A stretch of 5,485 nt of DNA from positions 1 to 5,485 of the forward strand of contig MEHH01000200.1 of assembly GCA_001940755.1 (NCBI GenBank), written 5' to 3'. Numbering within the stretch: the stretch's first letter is position 1; each line of letters begins with the position of its first letter. This document shows, one piece after another, positions 1 to 5,077 of the stretch. Origin of the DNA: Candidatus Heimdallarchaeota archaeon AB_125. GTDB taxonomy: Archaea > Asgardarchaeota > Heimdallarchaeia > Heimdallarchaeales > Heimdallarchaeaceae. The notes under the pieces are model-generated. The model saw nothing but the letters and a program-made list of their open reading frames with translations. It did no database searches and was not told the origin of the DNA. A program made the translations under genes and the position numbers.

Positions 1-750
1 ACCCATCAGCAAAAATACTTCTTTCTTAGGTGCAAAAATTTTTTTTGCATATTTTTCTCTATTAGTGAAAAATCTTATGAAAACAAATAGAGCAATCCCT
101 ACAACCATTAGACCATTTCTTAGTCCCATTAAAGGGATAACTTCTATAGAAGGATCCTCAAGAATCACTCGATTGAAGACTATTGCAACACCCCAAAAGA
201 AAGCTGCTATAATTGAAATAAGAATTCCTGCAGGAACCCTTCTCTTAGGTTTTTCATCTTTTAGTTCTGATTCTTGACTAGAAATCTCATCATTATTATT
301 CATTTCATTTTTTTGAGAAAAATAAGAAATTATAATAACACCAGCTGTGATAAGCAATGTTCCGCCAATAATAAACCATGTAATATCTTCTATCTTTGCA
401 ATTAGTAAAGTGAGTGTTGTAAATATAGGATAAATTGCTGTAATAGGTTGAGAGATAGATACATCTATTTTTTGCAATGCTAGCAGTGAAAAAACATCAC
501 CTAATCCAAGAAAAAGAGCTCCTAAAAGAACCCAAAGAATATTAGGGTAAGTCATTAGTTTTGCATAAGTAGTAATCCCATCAAATATAAAACCTAAGGA
601 AATAAGGAATGGTATAACAATCAGACCTCTAATGTATCCAGCTGCTAGGAAATCAACATCTTTTACGCCGACTTTGAATATAACCATGGCAGATCCCCAG
701 CCAACAGCCGCAGTTAAAGATAGGATAACTCCTATTGCAAAAGATGCCAT
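1..750 (-). CDS. EamA/DMT-superfamily membrane transporter, C-terminus cut by window edge
   Basis: Reading the minus strand from the ATG at 750-748 gives 250 uninterrupted codons running off the left edge. The protein is very hydrophobic and has two homologous halves, as expected for 10-TM EamA (drug/metabolite transporter) proteins. The first half is residues 1 to about 142 and opens with GVILSLTAAVGWGSA. A charged cytoplasmic-type linker follows at about 143-171 (QKNEMNNNDE...DEKPKRR). The second half begins at about 172 with GILISIIAAFFWGVA, repeating the A-x-x-W-G signature of the first half. About 7 of 10 membrane segments are inside the window; family members are usually 290-320 aa, so 40-70 residues are missing. 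The substrate cannot be told; relatives export metabolites, amino acids or drugs, or import nucleotide sugars. The start is chosen because TM1 begins immediately and the only in-frame upstream stop (835-837) is followed by no other ATG. No Shine-Dalgarno motif is seen. Confidence 0.88.
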   Translation of the reverse strand, partial: MASFAIGVILSLTAAVGWGSAMVIFKVGVKDVDFLAAGYIRGLIVIPFLISLGFIFDGITTYAKLMTYPNILWVLLGALFLGLGDVFSLLALQKIDVSISQPITAIYPIFTTLTLLIAKIEDITWFIIGGTLLITAGVIIISYFSQKNEMNNNDEISSQESELKDEKPKRRVPAGILISIIAAFFWGVAIVFNRVILEDPSIEVIPLMGLRNGLMVVGIALFVFIRFFTNREKYAKKIFAPKKEVFLLMG

Positions 751-849
751 TGAAAGATAGGTTGTTGAGCAATTCAAAAAGTTTTGTAAAGAAAGTTCTA
801 AGAATTTGATAAGTTTGAGTATATGACATTTTACTCATCTAAAAATAGA

Positions 850-870
850 AATTACCCGGTTTAGGTAATT
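850..870. promoter_or_regulatory. Inverted repeat AATTACC/GGTAATT, candidate operator
   Basis: Perfect 7-bp arms (850-856 and 864-870) flank a 7-nt centre, in the divergent region between the transporter and the propeller gene. The symmetry is seen directly. Its role as an operator for either promoter is inferred from position. It could instead fold as a weak hairpin in the transporter leader. Confidence 0.4.
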
Positions 871-871
871 C

Positions 872-887
872 TTTCTTGTTCAAGAAA
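872..887. promoter_or_regulatory. Inverted repeat TTTCTTG-TT-CAAGAAA, candidate operator
   Basis: Perfect 7-bp arms (872-878 and 881-887) around a 2-nt centre, starting 2 bp after the previous dyad. A 2-nt spacer is too tight for an RNA hairpin, so a site for a dimeric DNA-binding protein is the better reading. It lies about 15 bp before the possible TATA box of the propeller gene. Function is inferred. Confidence 0.4.
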
Positions 888-898
888 ATTTATCTACT

Positions 899-938
899 GT
901 TAAGTAATATTTGTACAATTTAACAATTAAAAAGTGAT
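899..938 (+). promoter_or_regulatory. Possible TATA element and GTGAT ribosome-binding motif of the propeller gene
   Basis: An AT-rich element (GTTAAGTAATAT, 899-910) would place transcription start near 932-933. GTGAT at 934-938 matches the end of the archaeal anti-Shine-Dalgarno complement (GGTGAT) and sits 4 nt before the ATG at 943. This supports ATG 943 over the in-frame GTG at 934, which is itself part of the motif. The TATA assignment is weak. Confidence 0.35.
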
Positions 939-942
939 TAAA

Positions 943-2679
943 ATGAATAAAAAACGAAAAAAAACTATAAGTCTATTCGTTCTCATAATAGGATTTCTAG
1001 TTAGTACTTCTTCGATCAATACTTTCAATACAAAAGCTCTAGTAGACGGAACACATGATCAATATAATTTAGATTCTAATGACATTTCCATATTGGAATG
1101 GTCAATGACAGAAGTTGTTTCAACAGAATCAATATATCCTACTTCTGATCCTTCAATAGCTGTCGATTCTATAGGGAATGTGTATGTGGTGTGGCATGAG
1201 GGTTCTGATTATGGTGGAAGTGGAGCAGACGCTGATATTTTCTACAAACGTTGGGATTCTTCCACGACATCTTGGTCCATCACTGAAGTTATTTCCACTG
1301 AAAGCAGTGCTCCTTCTTACCATCCTACAATATTAGTAGATTCTGTAAATAATGTGCATATAGCTTGGGACGATTCTACTAATTATGCTGGAGCTGGAAC
1401 AGATTATGATATTTTTTACAAATGCTGGAATGCTTCTACATCTTCATGGACTACTACAGAAGTCGTTACCACAGAGAGTGTTTATATTTCTTCCAATCCT
1501 TCTCTTGCTGTTGATTCTGCTGGCAATATTCATATAGCTTGGGAATTTTTTAATGGTAATACTTGGTATGCGATTCATTATAAACGTTGGAACTCTTCTA
1601 CTTCCTCATGGACAACTCCAGAAATTGTTTCGACAGAAGGTACAACTGCAGTCTACAATCCTTCTCTCGCTGTTGATTCTTCTGATAATATTCATGTAGC
1701 TTGGGAAGATTATACTAATTATGCTGGAGCTGGAACAGATTATGATATTTTTTACAAATGCTGGATATCATCAACATCTTCATGGACTACTACAGAAGTT
1801 GTGTCCACAGAAAGCACAGGTAATTCCGTAAATCCTTCTCTTGCTGTCGATTCTTCTGATAATATTCATGTAGCTTGGGACGATTCTACTAATTATACTA
1901 ATTGTGGAGCAGACGCTGATATTTTCTATAAACATTGGATATCATCTACATCTTCATGGACTACTACAGAAGTCGTGTCCACAGAAAGCACAGGTCATTC
2001 TTATCGTCCTTCTCTCGCTGTCGATTCTGCGGGTAATATTCATGTAGCTTGGGAAGATTCTACTAATTACACCAATTGTGGAACAGATTATGATATTTTT
2101 TACAAATGCTGGGACGCTTCTACATCTTCATGGACTATCACAGAAGTCGTTTCCACAGAAAGTACAGATGGTTCTAACTATCCCTCTCTTATTATTGATT
2201 CAAATTTCAGAATTCATGTAGCGTGGAGGGATCAAACTAATTACACCAATTGTGGAACAGATTGGGATATTTTTTATAAGCAAGCATATCTTCTTCTTCT
2301 TCCTACTACTCCTGAACTTGCTTTTATTGTGCCTAATCCAATAGATGTTAATACTGTTCTTTTAGACTGGAATAATATTTCAACAGCAACCAACTACTAC
2401 ATTTATCGATCTGATTATTACATTTGGTCTGTGGAAGGAATGATTCCAATAGCTACTGTTTCTTCTAGTATCTATGTAGATACTTTACCATCCGAAGGTT
2501 ACTACTACTATGTTATAGCTGCTGAAAACCTTGCAGGAAACAGTTCTCATTCTAATTGCCAATATGTAGAATACAAGATTCCCCATGTAAGAGAATTTGC
2601 TATCATTTCAGGATTGATACTTGGAACTTTCGTAATTGCACTAGTTATAATGAGAACACGTAAAAGAAATTTAAATTGA
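943..2679 (+). CDS. Membrane-anchored surface protein: seven-bladed beta-propeller plus Fn3-like domain
   Basis: The product is 578 aa. Residues 1 to about 33 form a signal peptide (KKRKK, then a hydrophobic core, Ser/Thr-rich end). Residues 54-446 are seven tandem repeats, six of them 54 or 58 aa. The consensus runs TTTEVVSTES, then NPSLAVDSxGNIHVAWxD, then GxDxDIFYKxW and SSTSSW. This pattern resembles BNR-like/sialidase-fold secreted propellers, but no canonical Asp-box (SxDxGxTW) is present, so enzymatic activity is not claimed. Blade 7 lacks the final SSTSSW strand; residues ISILEW just before blade 1 could supply it, closing the ring. Residues about 454-546 look like an Fn3 domain (VLLDWNNIS, YYIYRS, YYYYVIAAENLAGNSS). 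Residues 552-570 are a membrane helix followed by the basic tail RTRKRNLN, placing the propeller outside the cell. Many N-x-S/T sequons suggest glycosylation. A role in adhesion or ligand binding is inferred. ATG 943 is preferred to GTG 934 because of the GTGAT motif. Confidence 0.9.
   Translation: MNKKRKKTISLFVLIIGFLVSTSSINTFNTKALVDGTHDQYNLDSNDISILEWSMTEVVSTESIYPTSDPSIAVDSIGNVYVVWHEGSDYGGSGADADIFYKRWDSSTTSWSITEVISTESSAPSYHPTILVDSVNNVHIAWDDSTNYAGAGTDYDIFYKCWNASTSSWTTTEVVTTESVYISSNPSLAVDSAGNIHIAWEFFNGNTWYAIHYKRWNSSTSSWTTPEIVSTEGTTAVYNPSLAVDSSDNIHVAWEDYTNYAGAGTDYDIFYKCWISSTSSWTTTEVVSTESTGNSVNPSLAVDSSDNIHVAWDDSTNYTNCGADADIFYKHWISSTSSWTTTEVVSTESTGHSYRPSLAVDSAGNIHVAWEDSTNYTNCGTDYDIFYKCWDASTSSWTITEVVSTESTDGSNYPSLIIDSNFRIHVAWRDQTNYTNCGTDWDIFYKQAYLLLLPTTPELAFIVPNPIDVNTVLLDWNNISTATNYYIYRSDYYIWSVEGMIPIATVSSSIYVDTLPSEGYYYYVIAAENLAGNSSHSNCQYVEYKIPHVREFAIISGLILGTFVIALVIMRTRKRNLN
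1102..2280 (+). repeat. Seven tandem coding repeats of about 174 bp (propeller blades)
   Basis: Unit boundaries set after each conserved Trp codon are 1102-1275, 1276-1449, 1450-1611, 1612-1785, 1786-1959, 1960-2133 and 2134-2280. Five of the seven are exactly 174 bp; unit 3 is 162 bp (shortened blade) and unit 7 is cut short at 147 bp. Units 2 and 4 share an identical 53-nt stretch (1377-1429 and 1713-1765). Units 4, 5 and 6 also share long near-identical stretches around the TTTEVVSTES codons. The DNA-level identity indicates recent duplication or ongoing gene conversion. Confidence 0.93.
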
Positions 2680-2704
2680 ACTAGCTTTGCTAGTTCCTTT
2701 TTTT
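2678..2704 (+). terminator. Intrinsic-type terminator overlapping the propeller gene stop codon
   Basis: A perfect 8-bp stem GAACTAGC (2678-2685) and GCTAGTTC (2689-2696) with a TTT loop is followed by C and seven T residues (2698-2704). The stem starts on the second base of the TGA stop. It has the form of a bacterial Rho-independent terminator; archaeal RNA polymerase needs mainly the T-tract, so the strong stem is noteworthy. Confidence 0.8.
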
Positions 2705-2807
2705 GATTCATATATTTATATTTCCATCAGATATGACTATACTAGTAATTGCTCGAAAATTCCTAGAGTTGTTTTATTTGTACAACTTGCCCAAATCTAA
2801 GAAAGAT

Positions 2808-2820
2808 AAAGTTAATATGC
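2808..2820 (+). promoter_or_regulatory. TATA-like box of the DUF3467 gene (leaderless)
   Basis: AAAGTTAATATGC is centred about 26 nt before the ATG at 2841 and preceded by the purine-rich GAAAGAT, as in a BRE plus TATA arrangement. This spacing predicts transcription starting at or next to the start codon. The preceding stretch 2705-2807 holds no gene that I can see; it contains a minor inverted repeat AGTTGT/ACAACT (2767-2772 and 2782-2787). Confidence 0.5.
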
Positions 2821-2840
2821 AAATATGACAAAATCAAATC

Positions 2841-3179
2841 ATGAGTAGAAATATACCAATCAAAGTAGAGAGAAATGAAGATGTTCCGAACTTCTATGCA
2901 GAAAGCATCCAAATGGTGCACTCTATATCTGGTTTTAAGATGATTATTTTCAAAGATCAAGCTGAATATGCAACAGAACCAAGTATAGGACCAAATGCTC
3001 TAATTCCTCGAACAATAATCAAAGAAATAGTTGCTGAAGTGAGTTTTTCTCCACATCAACTAAAGATTCTCCAGAAAGTTGTTGAAGAGCAAATTAAGGC
3101 ATATGAATCACGATTTGGAGAAATAGCACTTCCTGAACAAACTAAGAAACAAGATAATACAACTGCAACTTTCATTTGA
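2841..3179 (+). CDS. DUF3467 family protein
   Basis: The product is a soluble 112-aa protein with no signal peptide or membrane segment. The layout matches DUF3467. Residues 18-37 (FYAESIQMVHSISGF followed by KMIIF) correspond to the family's typical Y-A-N-x-x-x-V-x-x-S-x-x-E-F strand pair. A variable loop with PSIGPNALIP (47-56) comes next, then IIKEIVAEVSFSPHQLKILQKV (59-80), matching the V-x-R-V-x-x-S-P-x-x-A-K-x-L segment. The helix at 81-95 ends in YESRFGEI, very like the common YExxFGEI ending. The last 17 residues are polar and probably disordered. The family has no established biochemical function. The start is supported by the TATA-like box 26 nt upstream. The gene converges on the response regulator with only 14 bp between stop codons. 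Family assignment is from memory of the motif pattern. Confidence 0.82.
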   Translation: MSRNIPIKVERNEDVPNFYAESIQMVHSISGFKMIIFKDQAEYATEPSIGPNALIPRTIIKEIVAEVSFSPHQLKILQKVVEEQIKAYESRFGEIALPEQTKKQDNTTATFI

Positions 3180-3190
3180 TTTGAAAAGGA

Positions 3191-3210
3191 ATTTTATTCT
3201 TTTTCATTTT
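3191..3210 (+). terminator. T-rich tract downstream of the DUF3467 gene, inside the opposing gene
   Basis: Right after the DUF3467 stop, the plus strand reads TTTTATT, CTTTTTC and ATTTTT with no hairpin. Archaeal RNA polymerase terminates on such T-tracts. The same bases encode the Lys/Glu-rich C-terminal tail (KNEKE) of the response regulator on the other strand. Function is inferred. Confidence 0.4.
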
Positions 3211-3577
3211 TAATTCTGTCAATAGTTGCTAACAGGTCTTCTAGACTGAAAGGTTTCCTTAGAAAATGAGGGATTCCCAAATCTTCTACTTGATACTTAG
3301 ATATAGTGTCGTCCGCTGTGGCAATTATTATTTGCTTTTTAAGTGCAGGAGAGATTTCAATTAATCTTTTAGCAACTTCTAAACCAGTTTTTTCTGGAAT
3401 ACGGTTATCAATTAGAAAAACAATATCCTCTAATTTCTCTTTTATTTGTTCAATTTTTTCTAATGCAACTCGTCCGCTAGCAACAATATCTTCAATCTCT
3501 ATACCCTCTCTTTCAAAAAGTAACCTATACAAATTGCTTATGTCTTTCTCATCCTCTATGATATAAATCTTCTTCAT
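3194..3577 (-). CDS. Stand-alone response regulator (CheY-like receiver domain)
   Basis: The 127-aa product is one complete receiver domain with no output domain. Seen residues are the metal-binding acidic cluster E8-D9-E10 (IIEDEKDI), phospho-acceptor D57 (VFLIDNRIPEKTG), switch threonine T87 (IIIATAD), switch aromatic F105 and invariant K108-P109 (HFLRKPF). All catalytic positions are present, with Glu replacing the first Asp of the usual DD pair, which is a common variant. It should accept phosphate from a histidine kinase and signal by protein-protein contact, as CheY or Spo0F do. No kinase is in the window. It is divergent from the small surface protein at 3693 and convergent with the DUF3467 gene. 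The start fits the first beta strand (KKIYIIEDE), and GTGA lies shortly upstream. Its DNA targets, if any, must be reached through partners. Confidence 0.94.
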   Translation of the reverse strand: MKKIYIIEDEKDISNLYRLLFEREGIEIEDIVASGRVALEKIEQIKEKLEDIVFLIDNRIPEKTGLEVAKRLIEISPALKKQIIIATADDTISKYQVEDLGIPHFLRKPFSLEDLLATIDRIKNEKE

Positions 3578-3615
3578 AGGACTTCACTATTTGATTAGGT
3601 ATTTGAAGCGGACTA

Positions 3616-3635
3616 TTAAATTTTTCGAAATTTAA
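3616..3635. promoter_or_regulatory. Perfect 20-bp dyad in the divergent promoter region
   Basis: Arms TTAAATTT (3616-3623) and AAATTTAA (3628-3635) flank a TTCG centre. The dyad covers the likely TATA box of the response regulator on the minus strand (AATTTAAT, about 40 nt before its ATG) and lies about 30 bp before the TATA-like box of the 3693 gene. An operator controlling one or both genes is inferred. It may also simply be two back-to-back TATA elements. Confidence 0.45.
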
Positions 3636-3662
3636 ACTAGTTTGGGAGAAAATTATCAAAAA

Positions 3663-3672
3663 TTATTTAAAA
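3663..3672 (+). promoter_or_regulatory. TATA-like box of the small surface-protein gene (leaderless)
   Basis: TTATTTAAAA is centred about 26 nt before the ATG at 3693. The predicted transcription start coincides with that ATG, giving a leaderless mRNA. This also rules against the longer in-frame reading from TTG at 3642, because the box lies inside that extension. Confidence 0.5.
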
Positions 3673-3692
3673 GAAGGGAAGAACTTACTATC

Positions 3693-4274
3693 ATGAAAAA
3701 GAGTATCTCTACAGGATTATTTTTACTAGTTATTGCTTTATTCATATCAGCGCCAATGGTAAATGCTGAGAAATTCGAATGGGACTTTGCTGTGGATGAT
3801 GGTAACATAGGTTCTGAAACATTTACTGTTAACAAGGATAATTATTTTGTACAGCTGACTGTAGAGGTTCATAATGGAGGACCAGTAAATATATTTATAC
3901 TAGATGAACCAGCTTGGACTCTTTGGGATAGTGGAAATGGTGAAGTAGTTGCAGCTTATGTAGGAGCATCAAATATCTCATCCGGATCTAAAATGACAAT
4001 AGAGGGATATCTAGGGTTAGCAAATCTTACTCATACTGATTATACTACTTTTCCAGTTGGGAATACAACCACGGTCAATTCTTCTGTCACAGTTTTAGGA
4101 ATAAATGTATATTATCTCGTTGTTGATAATAGAGATGGAGCTAGTTTTGCTTCTGTTTATGTATCCATTTTAACAACAGTAAACACTCAAACAATTTTAG
4201 TAACATTGAGTGCATTAGTTTTTATTGCAATTCTAGCAGCAAGAGGTAGAAAATGGAAAAAATCTCCATTCTAG
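3693..4274 (+). CDS. Small membrane-anchored surface protein, function unknown
   Basis: The product is 193 aa. Residues 1-25 are a clear signal peptide (MKKSISTGLFLLVIALF, cleavage expected after VNA). Residues 26 to about 164 form a beta-rich extracellular region (FEWDFAVDDGNIGSETFTV, NYFVQLTVEVHNGGPVNIFIL, YYLVVDNRDGASFASVYV). The alternation of strands and the closing YYLVVDN strand recall the GOLD/emp24-like or PPC-type jelly-roll modules common in archaeal secreted proteins, but I cannot assign a family firmly. Four N-glycosylation sequons occur in the ectodomain (NIS, NLT, NTT, NSS). Residues about 166-183 are a membrane helix followed by the basic RGRKWKKSPF tail, so the protein is anchored at its C-terminus with the bulk outside. 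There are no cysteines. ATG 3693 is chosen because the signal peptide starts there; the TTG at 3642 would add 17 charged residues before it. Confidence 0.85.
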   Translation: MKKSISTGLFLLVIALFISAPMVNAEKFEWDFAVDDGNIGSETFTVNKDNYFVQLTVEVHNGGPVNIFILDEPAWTLWDSGNGEVVAAYVGASNISSGSKMTIEGYLGLANLTHTDYTTFPVGNTTTVNSSVTVLGINVYYLVVDNRDGASFASVYVSILTTVNTQTILVTLSALVFIAILAARGRKWKKSPF

Positions 4275-4297
4275 AATCTATTGAGAAAGTAAAAATT

Positions 4298-4339
4298 ATT
4301 ATATATCCTTTACAATTCAAGCACTAAGAAATCAAGGTG
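4298..4339 (+). promoter_or_regulatory. TATA-like box and Shine-Dalgarno site of the FakA-domain gene
   Basis: ATTATATAT (4298-4306) would set transcription start near 4326. AAGGTG (4334-4339) is a good Shine-Dalgarno match 5 nt before the ATG at 4345. This gene therefore appears to have a short leader with ribosome binding, unlike the leaderless genes nearby. The 70-bp gap after the previous stop codon holds nothing else that I can see. Confidence 0.5.
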
Positions 4340-4344
4340 TTAAC

Positions 4345-4659
4345 ATGGTAAATGTTCCACAAGATGATGCAGTAAATTTCAGGTATGATATAGTAACAGT
4401 TATTCAAAACAAAGAAATAACAAAAGAAAATTTGAAAGAATTCTCAGCAAAAGTAAAGGAACAAATTGTACAAGAGTGTATTGGAGACAGTTTAGCAATA
4501 ACAGGAATGAGAGGGATGCTTAAGGTTCATTGGCATGCAGATGATCCTGAAGATGTTCTAAAAGTCTTAAAACTGCACGGAAACGTTCTTTCTCATGATG
4601 TAGAAGATATGAAAGAACAGTACAAAATTTACAAAGCTAAACAACAACAAAATGAGTAA
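4345..4659 (+). CDS. Stand-alone protein resembling the middle domain of fatty-acid kinase FakA
   Basis: The product is a soluble 104-aa protein. Its motif order matches the domain that follows the DhaL kinase domain in bacterial FakA/YloV proteins. It opens with FRYDIVTVIQ (12-21; FakA usually YCTEFI), followed by a helix (26-44), GDSLAITG (47-54), LKVHWHADDPEDVL (59-72; FakA KVHxHTxxPGxVL), a glycine at 79 and VEDMKEQ (86-92; FakA IENMxxQ). In FakA this module dimerises and, as I recall, holds a zinc ion with one Cys and the two His of KVHxH. Here both His (H62, H64) remain, while the Cys position is Asp (D15). There is no ATP-binding DhaL domain and no C-terminal FakB-binding domain, so kinase activity is not expected from this protein alone. 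The last 12 residues are a Lys/Gln-rich tail. It overlaps or abuts the YkgJ-like gene, implying co-translation. AAGGTG before the ATG supports the start. Confidence 0.78.
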   Translation: MVNVPQDDAVNFRYDIVTVIQNKEITKENLKEFSAKVKEQIVQECIGDSLAITGMRGMLKVHWHADDPEDVLKVLKLHGNVLSHDVEDMKEQYKIYKAKQQQNE

Positions 4660-5044
4660 AATGTCACAATTTTCACAAATACATCTCTATTTCTCCTCAT
4701 GTAAAGACTGTGGAGAATGTTGTTTTGAATGCGGTTTTTTGGATAAGGATTCCGGGTGTTCAAATGATGATTTTCGTGTAAGATCAAGATGTTCTTCATT
4801 CCCAATTGTTTATGGAGATCCTGAGAGTATGGGTCACAAAGATTTGTGGGGGAATATCTTATCATCAGAAATAACAGATAAGAATAAATGGTTCATAATA
4901 GAGTTCGATAAATGTCTTCTTCTTCAAAATGAAGTCTTTTTTCACAATCTGAGATGGATTTTAGAAAAAATCAATAATGGAGAAAAAATTACAGGATTTG
5001 TGGTTAGTTCTGAGGATGCAACTTTAGCGATTAATCCTAGATGA
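4652..5044 (+). CDS. Compact YkgJ-type (CxxCxxCC) cysteine-cluster protein
   Basis: The product is 130 aa. The cysteine pattern is C17-KD-C20-GE-CC(23-24)-FE-C27, then GFLDKDSGC (C36), then RSRCSSFP (C47). This follows the YkgJ/UPF0153 layout, in which CxxCGxCC is followed by a CxFLxxxGxC segment and an RPxxCxxFP segment. Family members are annotated as putative zinc- or iron-chelating proteins; the bound metal or cluster is not known here. The spacer usually found between the first cluster and CxFL is nearly absent, making this a minimal version. Residues 52-130 are mixed and contain one more Cys (KCLLL). No membrane segment or signal peptide is seen, so it is probably cytoplasmic. The ATG at 4652 overlaps the preceding gene by 8 bp; an alternative ATG at 4661 (residue 4) begins just after that gene's stop. 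No Shine-Dalgarno is visible, so translational coupling is likely. Confidence 0.78.
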   Translation: MSKMSQFSQIHLYFSSCKDCGECCFECGFLDKDSGCSNDDFRVRSRCSSFPIVYGDPESMGHKDLWGNILSSEITDKNKWFIIEFDKCLLLQNEVFFHNLRWILEKINNGEKITGFVVSSEDATLAINPR

Positions 5045-5077
5045 CTTAAAGGAGACTATACTCAAGGAGCAAAAATA

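Noticed and set aside
653..838. A 61-codon minus-strand reading frame beginning MSKMSYTQTYQ.
   Set aside because: Beyond 750 it runs out of frame across the transporter, losing the EamA pattern. It could be an upstream reading frame or a frameshifted start of the transporter, but nothing supports that.
1102..2280. The tandem repeats as a CRISPR array or satellite DNA.
   Set aside because: The repeats are in frame, 162-174 bp long and without unique spacers; they encode propeller blades.
943..2679. A sialidase or other glycosidase assignment for the propeller protein.
   Set aside because: No canonical Asp-box and no recognisable catalytic residues are seen; only the general repeat style is similar.
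2767..2787. Inverted repeat AGTTGT/ACAACT upstream of the DUF3467 gene.
   Set aside because: Only 6-bp arms with a 9-nt gap; common by chance in AT-rich spacers, so not listed as an operator.
3306..3566. An 86-codon plus-strand frame opposite the response regulator.
   Set aside because: It is antisense to a gene with complete receiver-domain residues and has no recognisable features of its own.
3642..3692. N-terminal extension of the small surface protein from TTG at 3642.
   Set aside because: It would place 17 charged residues before a normal signal peptide and would cover the likely TATA box.
824..4666. A shared 15-mer, ATGAGTAAAATGTCA, at 838-824 (minus) and 4652-4666 (plus).
   Set aside because: A 15-nt match in AT-rich DNA of this length is within reach of chance, and one copy is not at a supported gene start.
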